From: Epiperipatus broadwayi
Lineage: Eukaryota > Onychophora > Udeonychophora > Euonychophora > Peripatidae
Length of the DNA stretch: 64,000 nucleotides
Direction: 5' to 3'
Assembly: GCA_028023455.1 (NCBI GenBank)
Contig: JAQFVV010006312.1
Span: 2,455,898-2,519,897, forward strand
Shown here: piece after piece, positions 37,791 through 48,816 of the stretch
Layout of the letters: every line of letters begins with the position of its first letter
How positions within the stretch are numbered: position 1 is the stretch's first letter
Position numbers and translations under genes: made by a program
Notes under the pieces: model-generated
What the model saw: the letters and a program-made list of their open reading frames with translations, nothing else
The model's database searches: none
Told to the model about the DNA's origin: nothing

Positions 37791-39662
37791 GAAAAACAAA
37801 AAAAACACAAGTTAAAAAACTTGCTAATGCTTGTATTTATGATAACAGATGGCATTTTACCAAAAACACTGTCAAGCATAGTTTTCTGTTTACATAAACG
37901 TCAGAGCGAGCATTCACTATCTCTAACTTTAATTCCACTTTCAGATCATGATTTCAAGCTATTTGCTATCGTCAGTAAAAGACAGGAATAAGAAACTAGA
38001 TCTAAACACAAACAATGAGCATTTATGAAACAGTTTCTATTCTGCTTGCAAGCGTGAATCTTTTAGACATGTTAATGTCTTCAAACTCAGCATAGCAAGC
38101 CAGATAGCTACATGGGTCTGATCTCAGTTCAGCATCAACACATAGTAAAAGCCTCTGCAATATACATCATTGCAAGAAAGATCTCAAAGGTACATTTATG
38201 AAAAACAAAAAAACACAAGTTAAAAAACTTGCTAATGCTTGTATTTATGATAACAGATGGCATTCTACCAAAAACACCATCAAGCATAGTTTTCTGTTTA
38301 CATAAATGTCAGAGCGAGCATTCACTATCTCTAACTTTAATTCCACTTTCAGATCATGATTTCAAGCTATTTGCTATCGTCAGTGAAAGACAGGAATAAG
38401 AAACTAGATCTAAACACAAACTCTGAGCATTTATGAAACAGTTTCTATTCAGCTTGCAAGCATGAATCTTTTAGACATGTTAATGTCTTCAAACTCAGCA
38501 TCGCAAGCCAGATAGCTACATGAGTCTGATCTCAGTTCAGCATCACCACATAGTAGAAGCCTCTCCAATATACATCATTGCAAGAAAGACCTCAAAGGTA
38601 CATTTATGAAAAACAAAAAAAAAACGTGTCTAAAAGATTCACGCTTGCAAGCTGAATAGAAACTGTTTCATAAATGCTCAGAGTTTGTGTTTAGATCTAA
38701 TTTCTTATTCCTGTCTTTCACTGATGATAGAAAATAGCTTGAAATCATGATCTGAAAGGGGAATTAAAGTTAGAGATAGTGAATGCTCGCTCTAACGTTT
38801 ATGTAAACAGAAAACTACGCTTGACGGTGTTTTTGGTAGAACGCCATCATAAATACAAGTGTTAGCAAGTTTTTTAACATGTGTTTTTTTTGTTTTTCAT
38901 AAATGTAGCTTTGAGGTCTTTCTTGCAATGATGTATATTGCAGAGGCTTCTACTATGTGGTGATGCTGAACTGAGATCAGACCCATGTAGCTATCTGGCT
39001 TGCTATGCTGAGTTTGAAGACATTAACATGTCTAAAAGATTCACGCTTGCAAGCTGAATAGAAACTGTTTCATAAATGCTCAGAGTTTGTGTTTAGATCT
39101 AGTTTCTTATTCCTGTCTTTCACTGACGATAGCAAATAGCTTGAAATCATGATCTCAAAGTGGAATTAAAGTTAGAAATAGTGAATGCTCACTCTGACAT
39201 TTATGTAAACAGAAAACTATGCTTGACGGTGTTTTGGGTAGAATGCAATCTGTTATCATAAATACAAGCGTTAGCAAGTTTTTTAACTTGTGTTTTTTTG
39301 TTTTTCATAAAGGTACCTTTGAGGTATTTCTTGCAATGATGTATATTGCAGAGGCTTCTACTATGTGGTGATGCTGAACTGAGATCAGGCCCATGTAGCT
39401 ATATGGCTTGCTATGCTGAGTTTGAAGACATTAACGTGTCTAAAAGATTCATGCTTGCAAGCTGAATAGTAACTGTTTCATAAATGCTCAGAGTTTGTGT
39501 TTAGATCTAGTTTCTTATTCCTGTCTTTCACTGACAATAGCAAATAGCTTGAAATCATGATCTGAAAGTGGAATTAAAGTTAGAGATAGTGAATGCTCGC
39601 TCTGATGTTTATGTAAACAGAAAACTATGCTTGATGGTGTTTTTGGTAGAACACCATCTGTT

Positions 39663-39665
<3 letters not shown>
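37791..39665. repeat. 408-409 bp satellite in a head-to-head inverted array
   Basis: The marker TATGAAAAACAAA recurs at 37791, 38200 and 38608, giving two direct units of 409 and 408 bp. From 38625 the sequence continues as reverse complement: a partial unit to 38897, a full unit to 39305 (marker spacing 408) and a partial unit to 39665, where a TA repeat cuts it. Units are nearly identical. The inverted half begins inside the unit (CGTGTCTAAAAGATTCACGC), so the switch is not at a unit border. TA repeats flank both ends. No coding region is conserved. Confidence 0.9.

Positions 39666-39731
<66 letters not shown>
39666..39731. repeat. (TA)n microsatellite
   Basis: A pure TA repeat between the satellite array and the second Penelope-like fragment. 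Confidence 0.95.
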
Positions 39732-39734
<3 letters not shown>

Positions 39735-40165
39735 CAAAATTACCCCAAATTCATATCTAAATCAAACTATCCAAAGAAATAAACTCTAAAACACAACCAA
39801 TGGTTTTACTTTTATAAGCAGACTTCTCAAGTATAAATAACTAAAACATAATAACAAATCTATACTGTATATTAATGATAATTCCCATGTACAACCCCAC
39901 CTACACTTTTAATATTAAAAAAAACTTTTAAACAAGTTACATTGCTTCAAAGTCATAAATGTTTAGTAATAAAGATTTTTTAATTCTGTTTTTAATTTTA
40001 TTTTTTTCAAAGAAGACAACTTTAATGCCATCAAAACTGTATATTTTTTATGGATATATAAAGTAAAACTGAAATATTTATTTCAAACTCTACTTTTATG
40101 TACTTTTTTTTATTTAAGCTCAAACTAGTCTGATTTATATATGCCTTCTTACAAAAACAATTTTT
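39735..40165 (-). pseudogene. Penelope-like element, GIY-YIG endonuclease end (copy 2)
   Basis: The DNA aligns throughout with 10440-10860 (shared AACACAACCAATGGTTT and TAATAAAGATTTTTTAATTC). The minus strand reads NCFCKKAYINQTSLSLNKKK, then DGIKVVFFEKN and IKKSLLLNIYDFEA, the diverged counterpart of the GIY-YIG domain in copy 1. The first VYIIP strand and the catalytic Arg are lost. The 3' end has CTTGAGAAGTCTGCTTATAA. This is a dead fragment. Confidence 0.65.
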
Positions 40166-41205
40166 TATTTTTACTTACAATTCTGTAAGAAGACAATTTA
40201 AAAGGCAAAGAAATAAATTCCACTTCCAAAATTGTCACTATTTTTTTTGTTGTAATTTGTAATTATAAGTAGAATTTTAATATTTTAAGAATAATTTTAT
40301 TGTTTGAACATATTTTTCATTATAATTTATTTTACTGATAAAAATTTTATTTAATTAAAAATAATTTTTTAATCTGCAGGCCAAAAACTACTTTCATTTA
40401 TTTCATTTTGTCCATTATTCTTTTTTTCATGTGCAAAGTTGATATATTATTATTAATTTTTAAAGATATGATTTTAATAAAAAAATATTTAAAACTATAA
40501 TTATTTAATGAAAAATAAGTTTTTATTTATTTAAAAACAAAATAAAAAATAATGGCCAATTGCAATTTCAAAAATGGTTATTTAAAAAGTGAAACTGAAA
40601 GTGTTTTTTATTTTTGGCTTACTGTAACTTAAATAAATAGAATTGATAATTATAAATCATATGGGATCAGCTTACATTTTGAGTTTTAATTGACTGCTGC
40701 CTGGTTATATCATAAATGATACTTTATGTACATTACTACATGAAATTTTTTTATTATATATATATATATGAGTGTGTGTGAAATTAAATACATTTTCCCA
40801 CATTAGGTATGTAATTTCCAGTTTGGTAACAAAATTTTGTTAGATCTTTTTCACCAACTCCTGCCCTTGCTAGACTGCCAAGCAAATAGATTATAACCAT
40901 TTGTCTTTCAGATACACACACACACAAAAACACACACACACATATATATATATATAACTGAAAGGAGACCCTTTGATTCCTCTTGGAGGCCTTAAAGGAA
41001 CCAAGCAGGGAAAATTTCTAATGTCCACTCCATACATTCTTCTCATTGCAGCTGTTATTACTATGTGATTATTTATATAGTATATGAACATGGATGGGCT
41101 GCTCACCAACATGCATTAGCCAACATGGTGAGTTTATTGGCTTTTTATCTCTGAGGTTAAGAATTTTTTTTCATTATATACTATCATAACAGACAAAAAT
41201 AAATC
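40166..41205. other. AT-rich spacer and probable 5' region of the RTE-type LINE
   Basis: 40166-40900 shows nothing recognised. A CA/TA microsatellite lies at 40914-40956. From about 40957 the composition rises in G+C (GGAGACCC, GGCCTTAAAGGAACC), which may be the 5' untranslated region of the LINE that follows. Confidence 0.45.
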
Positions 41206-42539
41206 ATGGCTCTTATCCCAGGAGGCTGTAAAGTCACCAACCAAGGCAGCGGTTGGTGGCCAAAGGTTGAGGGTGCTAAGAATCCCCTGATTGCAGACTC
41301 AGGCTGCCATTTGATGATGACTTTTTATTTAGGTACTTACAACTGCAGATCACTTTCAAGTGTAGGAAGATTGCAAGATTTAGAAGAACTGTCATACATT
41401 AAATGGGACATTATTGGACTTTGTGAAGTTAGAAGAAAAGGTGAAGAAACAATTGATTTAAAAAATGGAAATATACTCTACTATAAAGGCACAAACATTG
41501 GAAATACAAGTGGAGTAGGATTCATTATAAATAAAAAATGGAAGAATGACATTGTGGAGATTGATGGTGTATCGGAAAAAGTGGCAAGATTAGTTACACA
41601 ACTTAATAGCAGATACCAGATGCAGATAATTCAGGTTTATGCCCAACAAGTTCTCATAGTGATGAACTTATAGAAGATTTTTATATGGATGTACAAAAGG
41701 CTTTTGATCAGAGTAAACATTTTAAAATTGTTATGGGAGACTTTAATGCTAGAATTGGTAAACAAATGAAAGATGAAAGTGGTGTAGGTAGTTTTGGTTA
41801 TGGTAATAGAAATGAGAGAGGACATAGACTTGTGGAGTTTGCAGAAAAAGAAAAACTTTATATTATGAATTTTTTTTTTGAAAAAAATGTTAAAAGGAAA
41901 TGGACATGGAAGCATCCAAATAAAGGTACAGCAGAATTGGATTATATTTTGACTAACCGAAAATACATATTTCAAGATTGTAATGTTCTCAATAAATTTA
42001 ACACAGGAAGTGATCACTGATTAGTAAGATGTAAGATACAGGTTAATGCAAAACTAGAGAGACAAAAATTATTAAGAAAAACAATATTTGCAGTTGATAT
42101 TCCTAATCTTCAGAAACATTCTAATGCATTTAAATTAGAACTTACAAATCAGTTTCAAGTATTAGTAGATTTTGAACATGATTCAGATTTGAATGACCTT
42201 AATAGTAAAATAAGCAATACACTTTTAAAAACTGCAACAAAGATAGCTAGTAGAAAAAAGCAGCAATTGATCAATAAAATTTCTACTGAGACTAGAGAAT
42301 TTATAAAGAAAAGAAGGAATATGAGGATATACAACAATGATGCATTAAAAAAGATTGAATATCTCGAATTTTGTAAAATGGTGCGGAAAAGAGTTGAAAA
42401 TGATATAAGAAAGTATAATTGTGAACTAGCAAGGAAAGCTGTAGAAGAGAATAAAAGTCTAAATAGTGTAAAACAACATTTAGGTATTGGTAGGAAATTT
42501 ATATCTGCAATAAGAAAAAAAAGATGGCATTATTACTAA
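41206..42539 (+). pseudogene. RTE LINE endonuclease domain and linker
   Basis: FYLGTYNCRSLSS (fold start, N of the active site), then DIIGLCEVRRKGEE (catalytic Glu), GVGFIINKKW, a frameshift near 41655, then KIVMGDFNARIGKQ (catalytic Asp and Asn), RKWTWKHPNKGTAELDYIL and finally FNTGSDH, the SDH motif directly followed by a TGA at 42018. The frame resumes as a Lys-rich helical linker to 42539. In a live element this domain nicks the target DNA to prime reverse transcription. All main catalytic residues are visible, so the damage is to the frame rather than the active site. Confidence 0.85.
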
Positions 42540-44384
42540 AAAGAGAGATGACATCATAAAATGTGTAGAAGACTTCTATCAAGAATTATATAGTAATAAA
42601 GAACAAGTGCCTCCTATACATATTATATCTTCTGAATTGCCCAGAATTTTAAATGAAGAAGTGAGACATGCAATTAAAAGTATGAAAAAAGGAAAGGCTC
42701 CAGGTAATGATGGAATTGTAATTGATATATTAAAAGAAGCAGATGAAGAAATAGATTTTTTTATAGCAAAGTTATATACCAAATGTCTAAATTATAAAGA
42801 TGTTCCAGATGATTGGAAGAATGCAGTATTAATATTAATATTTAAAAAAGGTGATAAAGAAGATATTAGAAATTACAGACCTATCAGTCTTTTATCAGTT
42901 TTATAAAATATTAAAGATTTTAAGACTTCTCATTCGATAATTTAATATACAAAATTAACAAAGTGTATGATACACTTGAATGAGAGGCTATAAAGATACA
43001 CAGAAATTATTACACGCTAAGCGCTTTCGAGGCCTTTTGCCTCATATTCATAGCAGTACTGTGAGCTGCAGAACGAGGAAATAGGGCAAGGAAACAGTAT
43101 GCAAAGCGTATGCAAATGAACTAGATAGTCCAACATTTGGAGATGTCAAAGGAGGTATACAAAATTTTTACTAAGATAATTACAACTCATCTACAGAAAC
43201 CACTAGATTTCCACAAACCAAAAGAACAAGGTGCATTTAAAAGTGGTTTTAGTACAGAAAATTATATCCAGGTATTGAGAGAAGTGATAGAAAGGACAAA
43301 TGAATATGAGTTGCCATTATGCTTAGGATTTGTAGACTATGAAAAGGCATTTGATTCTATAAACATTTCTTCAGTGATTAAAGCATTGGATCATCAAGGT
43401 ATAGATCCAGGATATTGTCATATTTTAAAGAATATTTATAAAAATGCAACAGTAACAATTAGATTACATAATGATAGTAGGAAAATCCACATTGAAAAGG
43501 TGTAAGACAGGGTGACTCCATATCTCCAAAACGTTTTACAGCAGTGCTGCAAGAAGTATTTTGTGAATTAAAATGGGAAGCTAAAGGAGTGAAAGTAAAT
43601 GGAGATTATTTAAGTCATTTAGATTTTGCAAATGATGTAGTTGTTTTTGCAAATAATGCTTTAAATCTACAGGAAATGTTGCAGAAGTTATCAGATGAAA
43701 GTAGGAAAGTAGGACTAAAGATAAATGTTAAAAAGACAAAAGTAATGTTTAATAGATTTTTTCAAAATATGAAAATAAAGATTGATTATGATGAGTTAGA
43801 AGAAGTTAACAGTTACAAATACCTTAGTCAGATTATTAATATAGATGGAAATATAATGGATGAAATTAATCATAGAATTAAACTTGGTTGGTGTGCTTTT
43901 GGTAGAAATAACTTGATACTAAAAGGAAATATGCCTATGTGTTTGAAAAGGAAGGTTTTTAATAAATGTGTTTTGCCACTTCTTACTTACGGATCTGAGA
44001 CTTGGACACTTAATAGAAGAGCAATACAGAGACTTCACACCACTCAAAGAAGTATGGAGAGATGCATGTTGGGAGTAACAAGAAGGGATCAAAAATGCAA
44101 TGTATGAGTAAGAGAACAAACAGGTGTTATTGACCTCATTGAGAAAATTAAAAGACTGGAGTTGGGCTGGACATATTGTTAGAAGAGATGATAACAGATG
44201 GACAATTGAAATTTCAAACTGGATTCCAAGAGATTGTAAAAGACCCAGAAAGAGACCACATGTAAGCTGGATGGATGAAATAAGAAAGTGTGCAGGAGTG
44301 ATGTGGAGAAGAGAAGCTAAAGATAGGAAAAGATGGATTGAACTTGGAGAGACCTTCATCCTGCAGTGGATTGATAATGATTGA
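42540..44384 (+). pseudogene. RTE LINE reverse transcriptase and C-terminal region
   Basis: [19 protein letters not shown], then [28 protein letters not shown], a 230 bp interruption, YKIFTKIITT, FVDYEKAFDSI (motif A, Asp present), GVRQGDSISP, LDFANDVVVF (motif C, where the usual FADD has become FAND), KINVKKTKVMFN, CVLPLLTYGSETWTLNRR and a tail with WAGHIVRRDDNRW. The Asn replaces a metal-binding Asp, which should kill polymerase activity even without the frameshifts. A 186-codon antisense frame at 43919-44479 has no support. Confidence 0.85.
42905..43134. mobile_element. Foreign segment interrupting the LINE RT, possibly Penelope-derived
   Basis: The RT reading breaks after PISLLSV and resumes at 43137 with YKIFTKI. 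The segment has a locally G+C-richer core, GCTAAGCGCTTTCGAGGCC, then TTTTGCCTCATA. Its reverse complement has GAGGC, a short loop, GCCTC and GAAAGCGC, a pattern like stem II and the GAAA box of the hammerhead motifs that Penelope-like elements carry. The CUGAUGA half is not intact. A short duplicate of the LINE reading ([10 protein letters not shown]) stands at the left edge, so exact borders are uncertain. Confidence 0.4.
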
Positions 44385-44386
44385 TG

Positions 44387-44418
<32 letters not shown>

Positions 44419-44421
44419 TTG

Positions 44422-44456
<35 letters not shown>
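44385..44456. repeat. (TA)n microsatellite at the 3' end of the LINE
   Basis: A TA repeat broken once by ACACACTTGTTA. The interruption is the inverse of the first bases of element X (GTAACAAGTGTGT), so the tract can fold back on the X terminus. Confidence 0.9.
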
Positions 44457-44459
<3 letters not shown>

Positions 44460-46956
44460 ACAAGTGTGTTATGTGGCACACAATAACATAGTGTCTATGC
44501 ACAAATATATATAAAGTTGAAAGGAAAAGTAGAGATAAACACAGACAGAAATTTTGTAGATATTTTCTACATTTCTGTAATAATAATCAGTGATTAAATA
44601 ATTCTGAATTTAAAATAAAATTTTAATTTGAAATAAATAGTTAAAAAGTTTTAATAAATATTTTTATTGAATTCTGATTTTGAAATTGAAAAACAAGCAT
44701 TTTTTATGAAAAAATGTCTGCTGATAATTGTAAAAATTTCTATTTTTTATCTTTGAAATCTTTTAATTAATACTTGTGTACAATCTACTATATACTTTGA
44801 AACTTTGTAGATCATGCTTTGATAAAATTCTAAAAGATTAAAGTGAACTGAAATCAACTTTTTCCAATCAAAAGAGATAAAAAAAGCAGTTTTTAATTAA
44901 TGTGTTATTGTCACCCTAGCTGACTAATATAAAAAGGGTTGATAAAAAAATAGAATAGTTTTGGCTAGTTTTTGTTGTAGTTTTTTAAGAGTTGACAGAG
45001 TAGCAGAGTTGGTTTCCAGATAACTGTTATGGATCAGAGATAGCTGAAGTGAAGGAAGAAGGAGACAACTGCTGCTAGTTCACTTTTCTGGAGTTTAAAT
45101 GCACATAGAAGGATGATTCACTTCTCTGTCTCTTATAGCCTTAAATGAGGACAAACAGCTTCTTGCTGGCCTGAAGTCTATCAAATCCTAGATGGAAAGG
45201 GGATTACTGCAGTAACATGAATTATACTTATCCCAATGTGACTATGAACCAATCTCACCTAGAGAAATTCCGTAGTTTGCTGAAGAATTAGTTTATATGT
45301 ATGCTAATTTATCTAGATGCAGAGAAGCACAAACAAACTTGTATGGTGAGTAGCATTATATATAATGAGAATGAAATTTTAAATAATTTTTTTATTGAAA
45401 ATGATCTTTTTTAAAAAGTTATATATATATAATATTATTTTAAAAAAATCATTTAAAAAAAAGAGTCATTAAAAATTTATATATTCAAAAGAAAGCATGT
45501 AAATAATTTTTGTTTAAATAAAGAATTATTTCATGGACTATTGATACTTTTTTTTAAAGATAGATTTCAAAAGAAAGAAACTTGCTAGAGCATTTTAAAG
45601 ATGTTGATAATTAATCAAACAAAAATAATCCTGTCAAGACTGATTTTATTTTATTTTTAAAATAAAGAAAAAATACTTTGATTGACTGTAAAGGAAGAGA
45701 CTAATAATTTTCATTCATATCATCTATATTTTTGGTGATATACATGTATGTGTGAATTTTGTGTATGTACAAAGTGGAATAAATTTTGAAAAATGTTAAT
45801 AATTTTATTATTTTGAAAATTTCAAATATATTCATTTTATATTATGCCGCATGTTGTGTGTATATATATATCAATGTATGTCAAATAGACACATGAAAAT
45901 TTTAATCATTTACTTTATTTTATGGCCACATGTCTGTGTATTAAACCATACTAAATGTACAATTTAATCAATTTTTATTATTAAATGTCAATTTATATAT
46001 ATTCCTTTTAAAATTATAATGCACATCTGTGATATATATATAGGTGTGTGTGTGTGTTTTATGTAAACTCTTTAGGAGGTATTGTAAATCAAAATGTGAT
46101 ATTTTTTTAAAATTGTATATTAATCAAAATCAGAAAGATTAATTTAGCTGTGTATAGCCACATTCTAAAGATGTTGTTTTCATTTTTTATTGTTATTAAT
46201 AAACTTGTATGCTATTTTTAAAATTATTTCAGTGTATATGATTCTAAATGGTTTTTAGAGTATTATATGTTGCATTATCTTTTGATCATAGTAACAATTA
46301 TAGAGTTTATGTTCTCTGAGCTAATTTCATGAATAACAATCTGATATATAAGAGGAGTATCTTAGTGTTTATTGGCAACCAGTGATGATGTTGATATTTC
46401 CATCATCATCAACTTCATTGGTGCAAAGAATGCATTCTTTAAAGTCCATGCACTACATTTTATTTTGTTTATCTTCTACTAGAAATTTTATAATTGGACA
46501 GCCCACTATTGATACTAAAAGGTCAGAGCATTGATGATGATCAGCATGTTTTAGTATCCCAGCATTATTGTTTTTATGGTTATGTATTATGATGGATGAG
46601 CAAAAGTTTGTGTATCCAAATTATGTTTAAATATTTGCCCCAAGGTGTGAAAGGCTAAACAGTTAGCCTGGTCTACAGTAGACCCATTTCAAATCCAGTC
46701 ACAAGATTGTAAATTTATTATATTGTTAATCACCAATAATGATGAGTATTACTTATACTTTTTTGTAATGCTGATGGATTTATTTAATTATACTGATAGT
46801 GACCCTAAAGGATTTACTGGACTGATCTCTGACTAACATCAAGATCTCTCATGCTCTTATAATACATAACACTATTTATATATTTTTTAATATTACTTAT
46901 ATATTATTTGAAATATTTGTTAAATTGGTGTTGATGATGATGCTTCCCATCACCCA
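44457..46956 (+). repeat. Element X 5' LTR
   Basis: About 2.5 kb without coding content. It holds a TATA box at 44928, a strong splice-donor-like TATGGTGAGTAGC near 45345 that is kept in the other copy (TATGGTGAGTAGG near 48725), and AATAAA near 46198. It sits next to the TA repeat at the end of the RTE LINE. Confidence 0.7.
44928..44936 (+). promoter_or_regulatory. TATA box in element X 5' LTR
   Basis: TATAAAAAG is kept at the same place in the other LTR (48302-48310), followed in both by a conserved stretch containing TAGAATAGTTTTGGCTAG. Confidence 0.55.
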
Positions 46957-47822
46957 CAAAATGGGGCCCAACATGTGGCTGACCATGATCACATAGTGGT
47001 GATAATCATTGCAAAATTATCAGTGAACTTGATCTTTAATCACAACTGAGAAAGAAAAGAAGTTACACATTTTATGCAGAATTAATTTTAAAAATTACTT
47101 TGAAATATGTACAAGAGTATTGGTGATTTTAAATTATAAAATAGTTTTTATGTATGTTCAAAGGGTTCATGATAGAAAATTTATAGATTTGCAGATTGGA
47201 TTGGGCATCTTATTGTTGAAGATTGTTTAGCTTTATTTTCAGTTTTGATAATGGATGGAGGGCTTTTGTCATTGACTTGAAAATGCAATGTTTTCAGACA
47301 ATTCCATGGGATGATCTATCTCATCTATTGCTGCAACCTATTTTCTGATTTCATATTGTGTATCTCAGAGCAGTTAATATAGTTCTGTCATGTTTCCAGT
47401 TTCTAAATTTCCAAGAAATGAGCAAGGCATAGTTCTATATTTCTTAGCCCATAAGATTCAAAGAAACAGGGCATAGTTTTGTATTTTCCATCTTTTAAGG
47501 CTCCAAGAGAACACAGCTTTTCAAAGAGTTTTACATTATCTTCATCAGAATTGTAGTAGATATTGTGTCTAAATTGAGATAGTTTTTTTGGTATTCATGG
47601 TGCATTGTATAATTATAGTCCAATGGCTGAATTCTTTATCTATCTCAGAAGTTGATGACACTAATCATTCTGTTAATTCTCAGGTGCCTGCCTGGTCTCT
47701 AAAAATTGATTAGTACATAGTTTGAGGTATAAACTTTGTTTTGATTATACATGTGTATTATGTGAAATATTGTTATATAGGTATTTCATTTCTATTTTTC
47801 TTTTTTTTCAGATGGAGAGTTA
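46957..47822 (+). other. Element X internal region
   Basis: About 0.87 kb, with no ORF of note. It contains the primer-binding-like site TGGGGCCCAACATGTGGC at 46962-46979, five bases inside the LTR, and ends in a T-rich tract followed by CAGATGGAGAG, a short possible polypurine tract. Confidence 0.6.
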
Positions 47823-48816
47823 TATAACAAATGTATTACATGGCACACAATAACATAATTGTATGTGCACAAATATATATATATATATAAAGATGAAAGC
47901 AAAAATAGAAATAAGCACAGATAACATTTTTGTAAAAATTTTCTACATTTCTGAAATAATAATCAGGAATTAAATAATTTTGAATTTAAAATAAAATTTC
48001 ATTATGCAATAAATAGTTAAAAAGATCTAATAAATATTTTTATTGAATTTAATTTTGAAATTAAAAACAAGCATATTTTGTGATAAAATATCTACTGTTA
48101 ATTATGAAAAAAATTATTATCTCTCTTTGAAATATTTTAATTAATGCTTGTATACATTCCACTATATATTAGGAAAACTTTACAGATCATACTTTGATAA
48201 AATTTTAAGGATTAAAGTGAATTGAAATAAACTTTTTTCAATCAAAAAAAATAAAAAAAGTAGTTTCTAATTAATGTATTTTTGTCACTGCAAATGATTA
48301 ATATAAAAAGTATTGATAAAAAGATTAGAATAGTTTTGGCTAGTTTTTTGTTGTAGTTTTTAAGAGTTTGCAGAGTAGCAAAGTTGGTTTCCAGAGTTAT
48401 ACAGATATCTGTCATGGATCAGATGTTTCTGAAGTCAAGACAGAAGGAGGCAGCTGCTTCTAGTTTACTATGCTGGAGTTTAGATATACCTAAAAGGATG
48501 ACTCACTTTTCTCTCTTTATAGCCTTAAATGTGGACAAAACAGCTTGCTGACCTGAAGTCTATCAAATCCTGGACAGAAGGGGATCACTGTAATTACCTG
48601 AATTATACTTTTCCCAATGTGACTATAAACCAATCTGTGCAAGAGAAATTCTTTAGCTTGCTGATGAATTAGTTTATATGTATGCTAATTTAAATGTATG
48701 CAGAGAAGCACAGATAAGCATGTATGGTGAGTAGGATTATATATAATAAAAATAAAATTTTAAATAATTTCATTAGTAAAAATATTTTTTAAAAAGTGAT
48801 ATATATATATATATAT
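47823..48816 (+). repeat. Element X 3' LTR, first block
   Basis: Aligns with 44457-45425 (shared GGCACACAATAACATA, TTTTGGCTAGTTTTT, TTGGTTTCCAGA). It stops at a TA repeat where element B begins. TATA box at 48302. Confidence 0.8.

Larger units (their letters stand above)
41206..44384 (+). mobile_element. RTE-type LINE, nearly full length, inactivated
   Basis: A single ORF with an N-terminal AP endonuclease, RT, and the C-terminal region typical of RTE elements (the group in which craniofacial-development-protein-2-like endonucleases occur). It ends in TTGATAATGATTGATGATAT, running into a TA repeat; RTE elements characteristically end in short repeats. Inactivating changes: frameshifts near 41655, 42525, 43500 and 44150, stops at 42018 and 44105, a 230 bp interruption at 42905-43134, and Asp to Asn in RT motif C. 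The start at 41206 is only the first Met in frame; the endonuclease fold begins near 41318. Confidence 0.85.

Noticed and set aside
37791-39665. CRISPR-like array
   Set aside because: The repeated unit is 408 bp without spacers and partly inverted; it is a satellite.
41637-42017. 126-codon antisense frame
   Set aside because: It is the shadow of the LINE endonuclease on the other strand.
43919-44479. 186-codon antisense frame
   Set aside because: It lies opposite the RTE C-terminal region and runs into the TA repeat (alternating Tyr/Ile); the sense strand explains the sequence.
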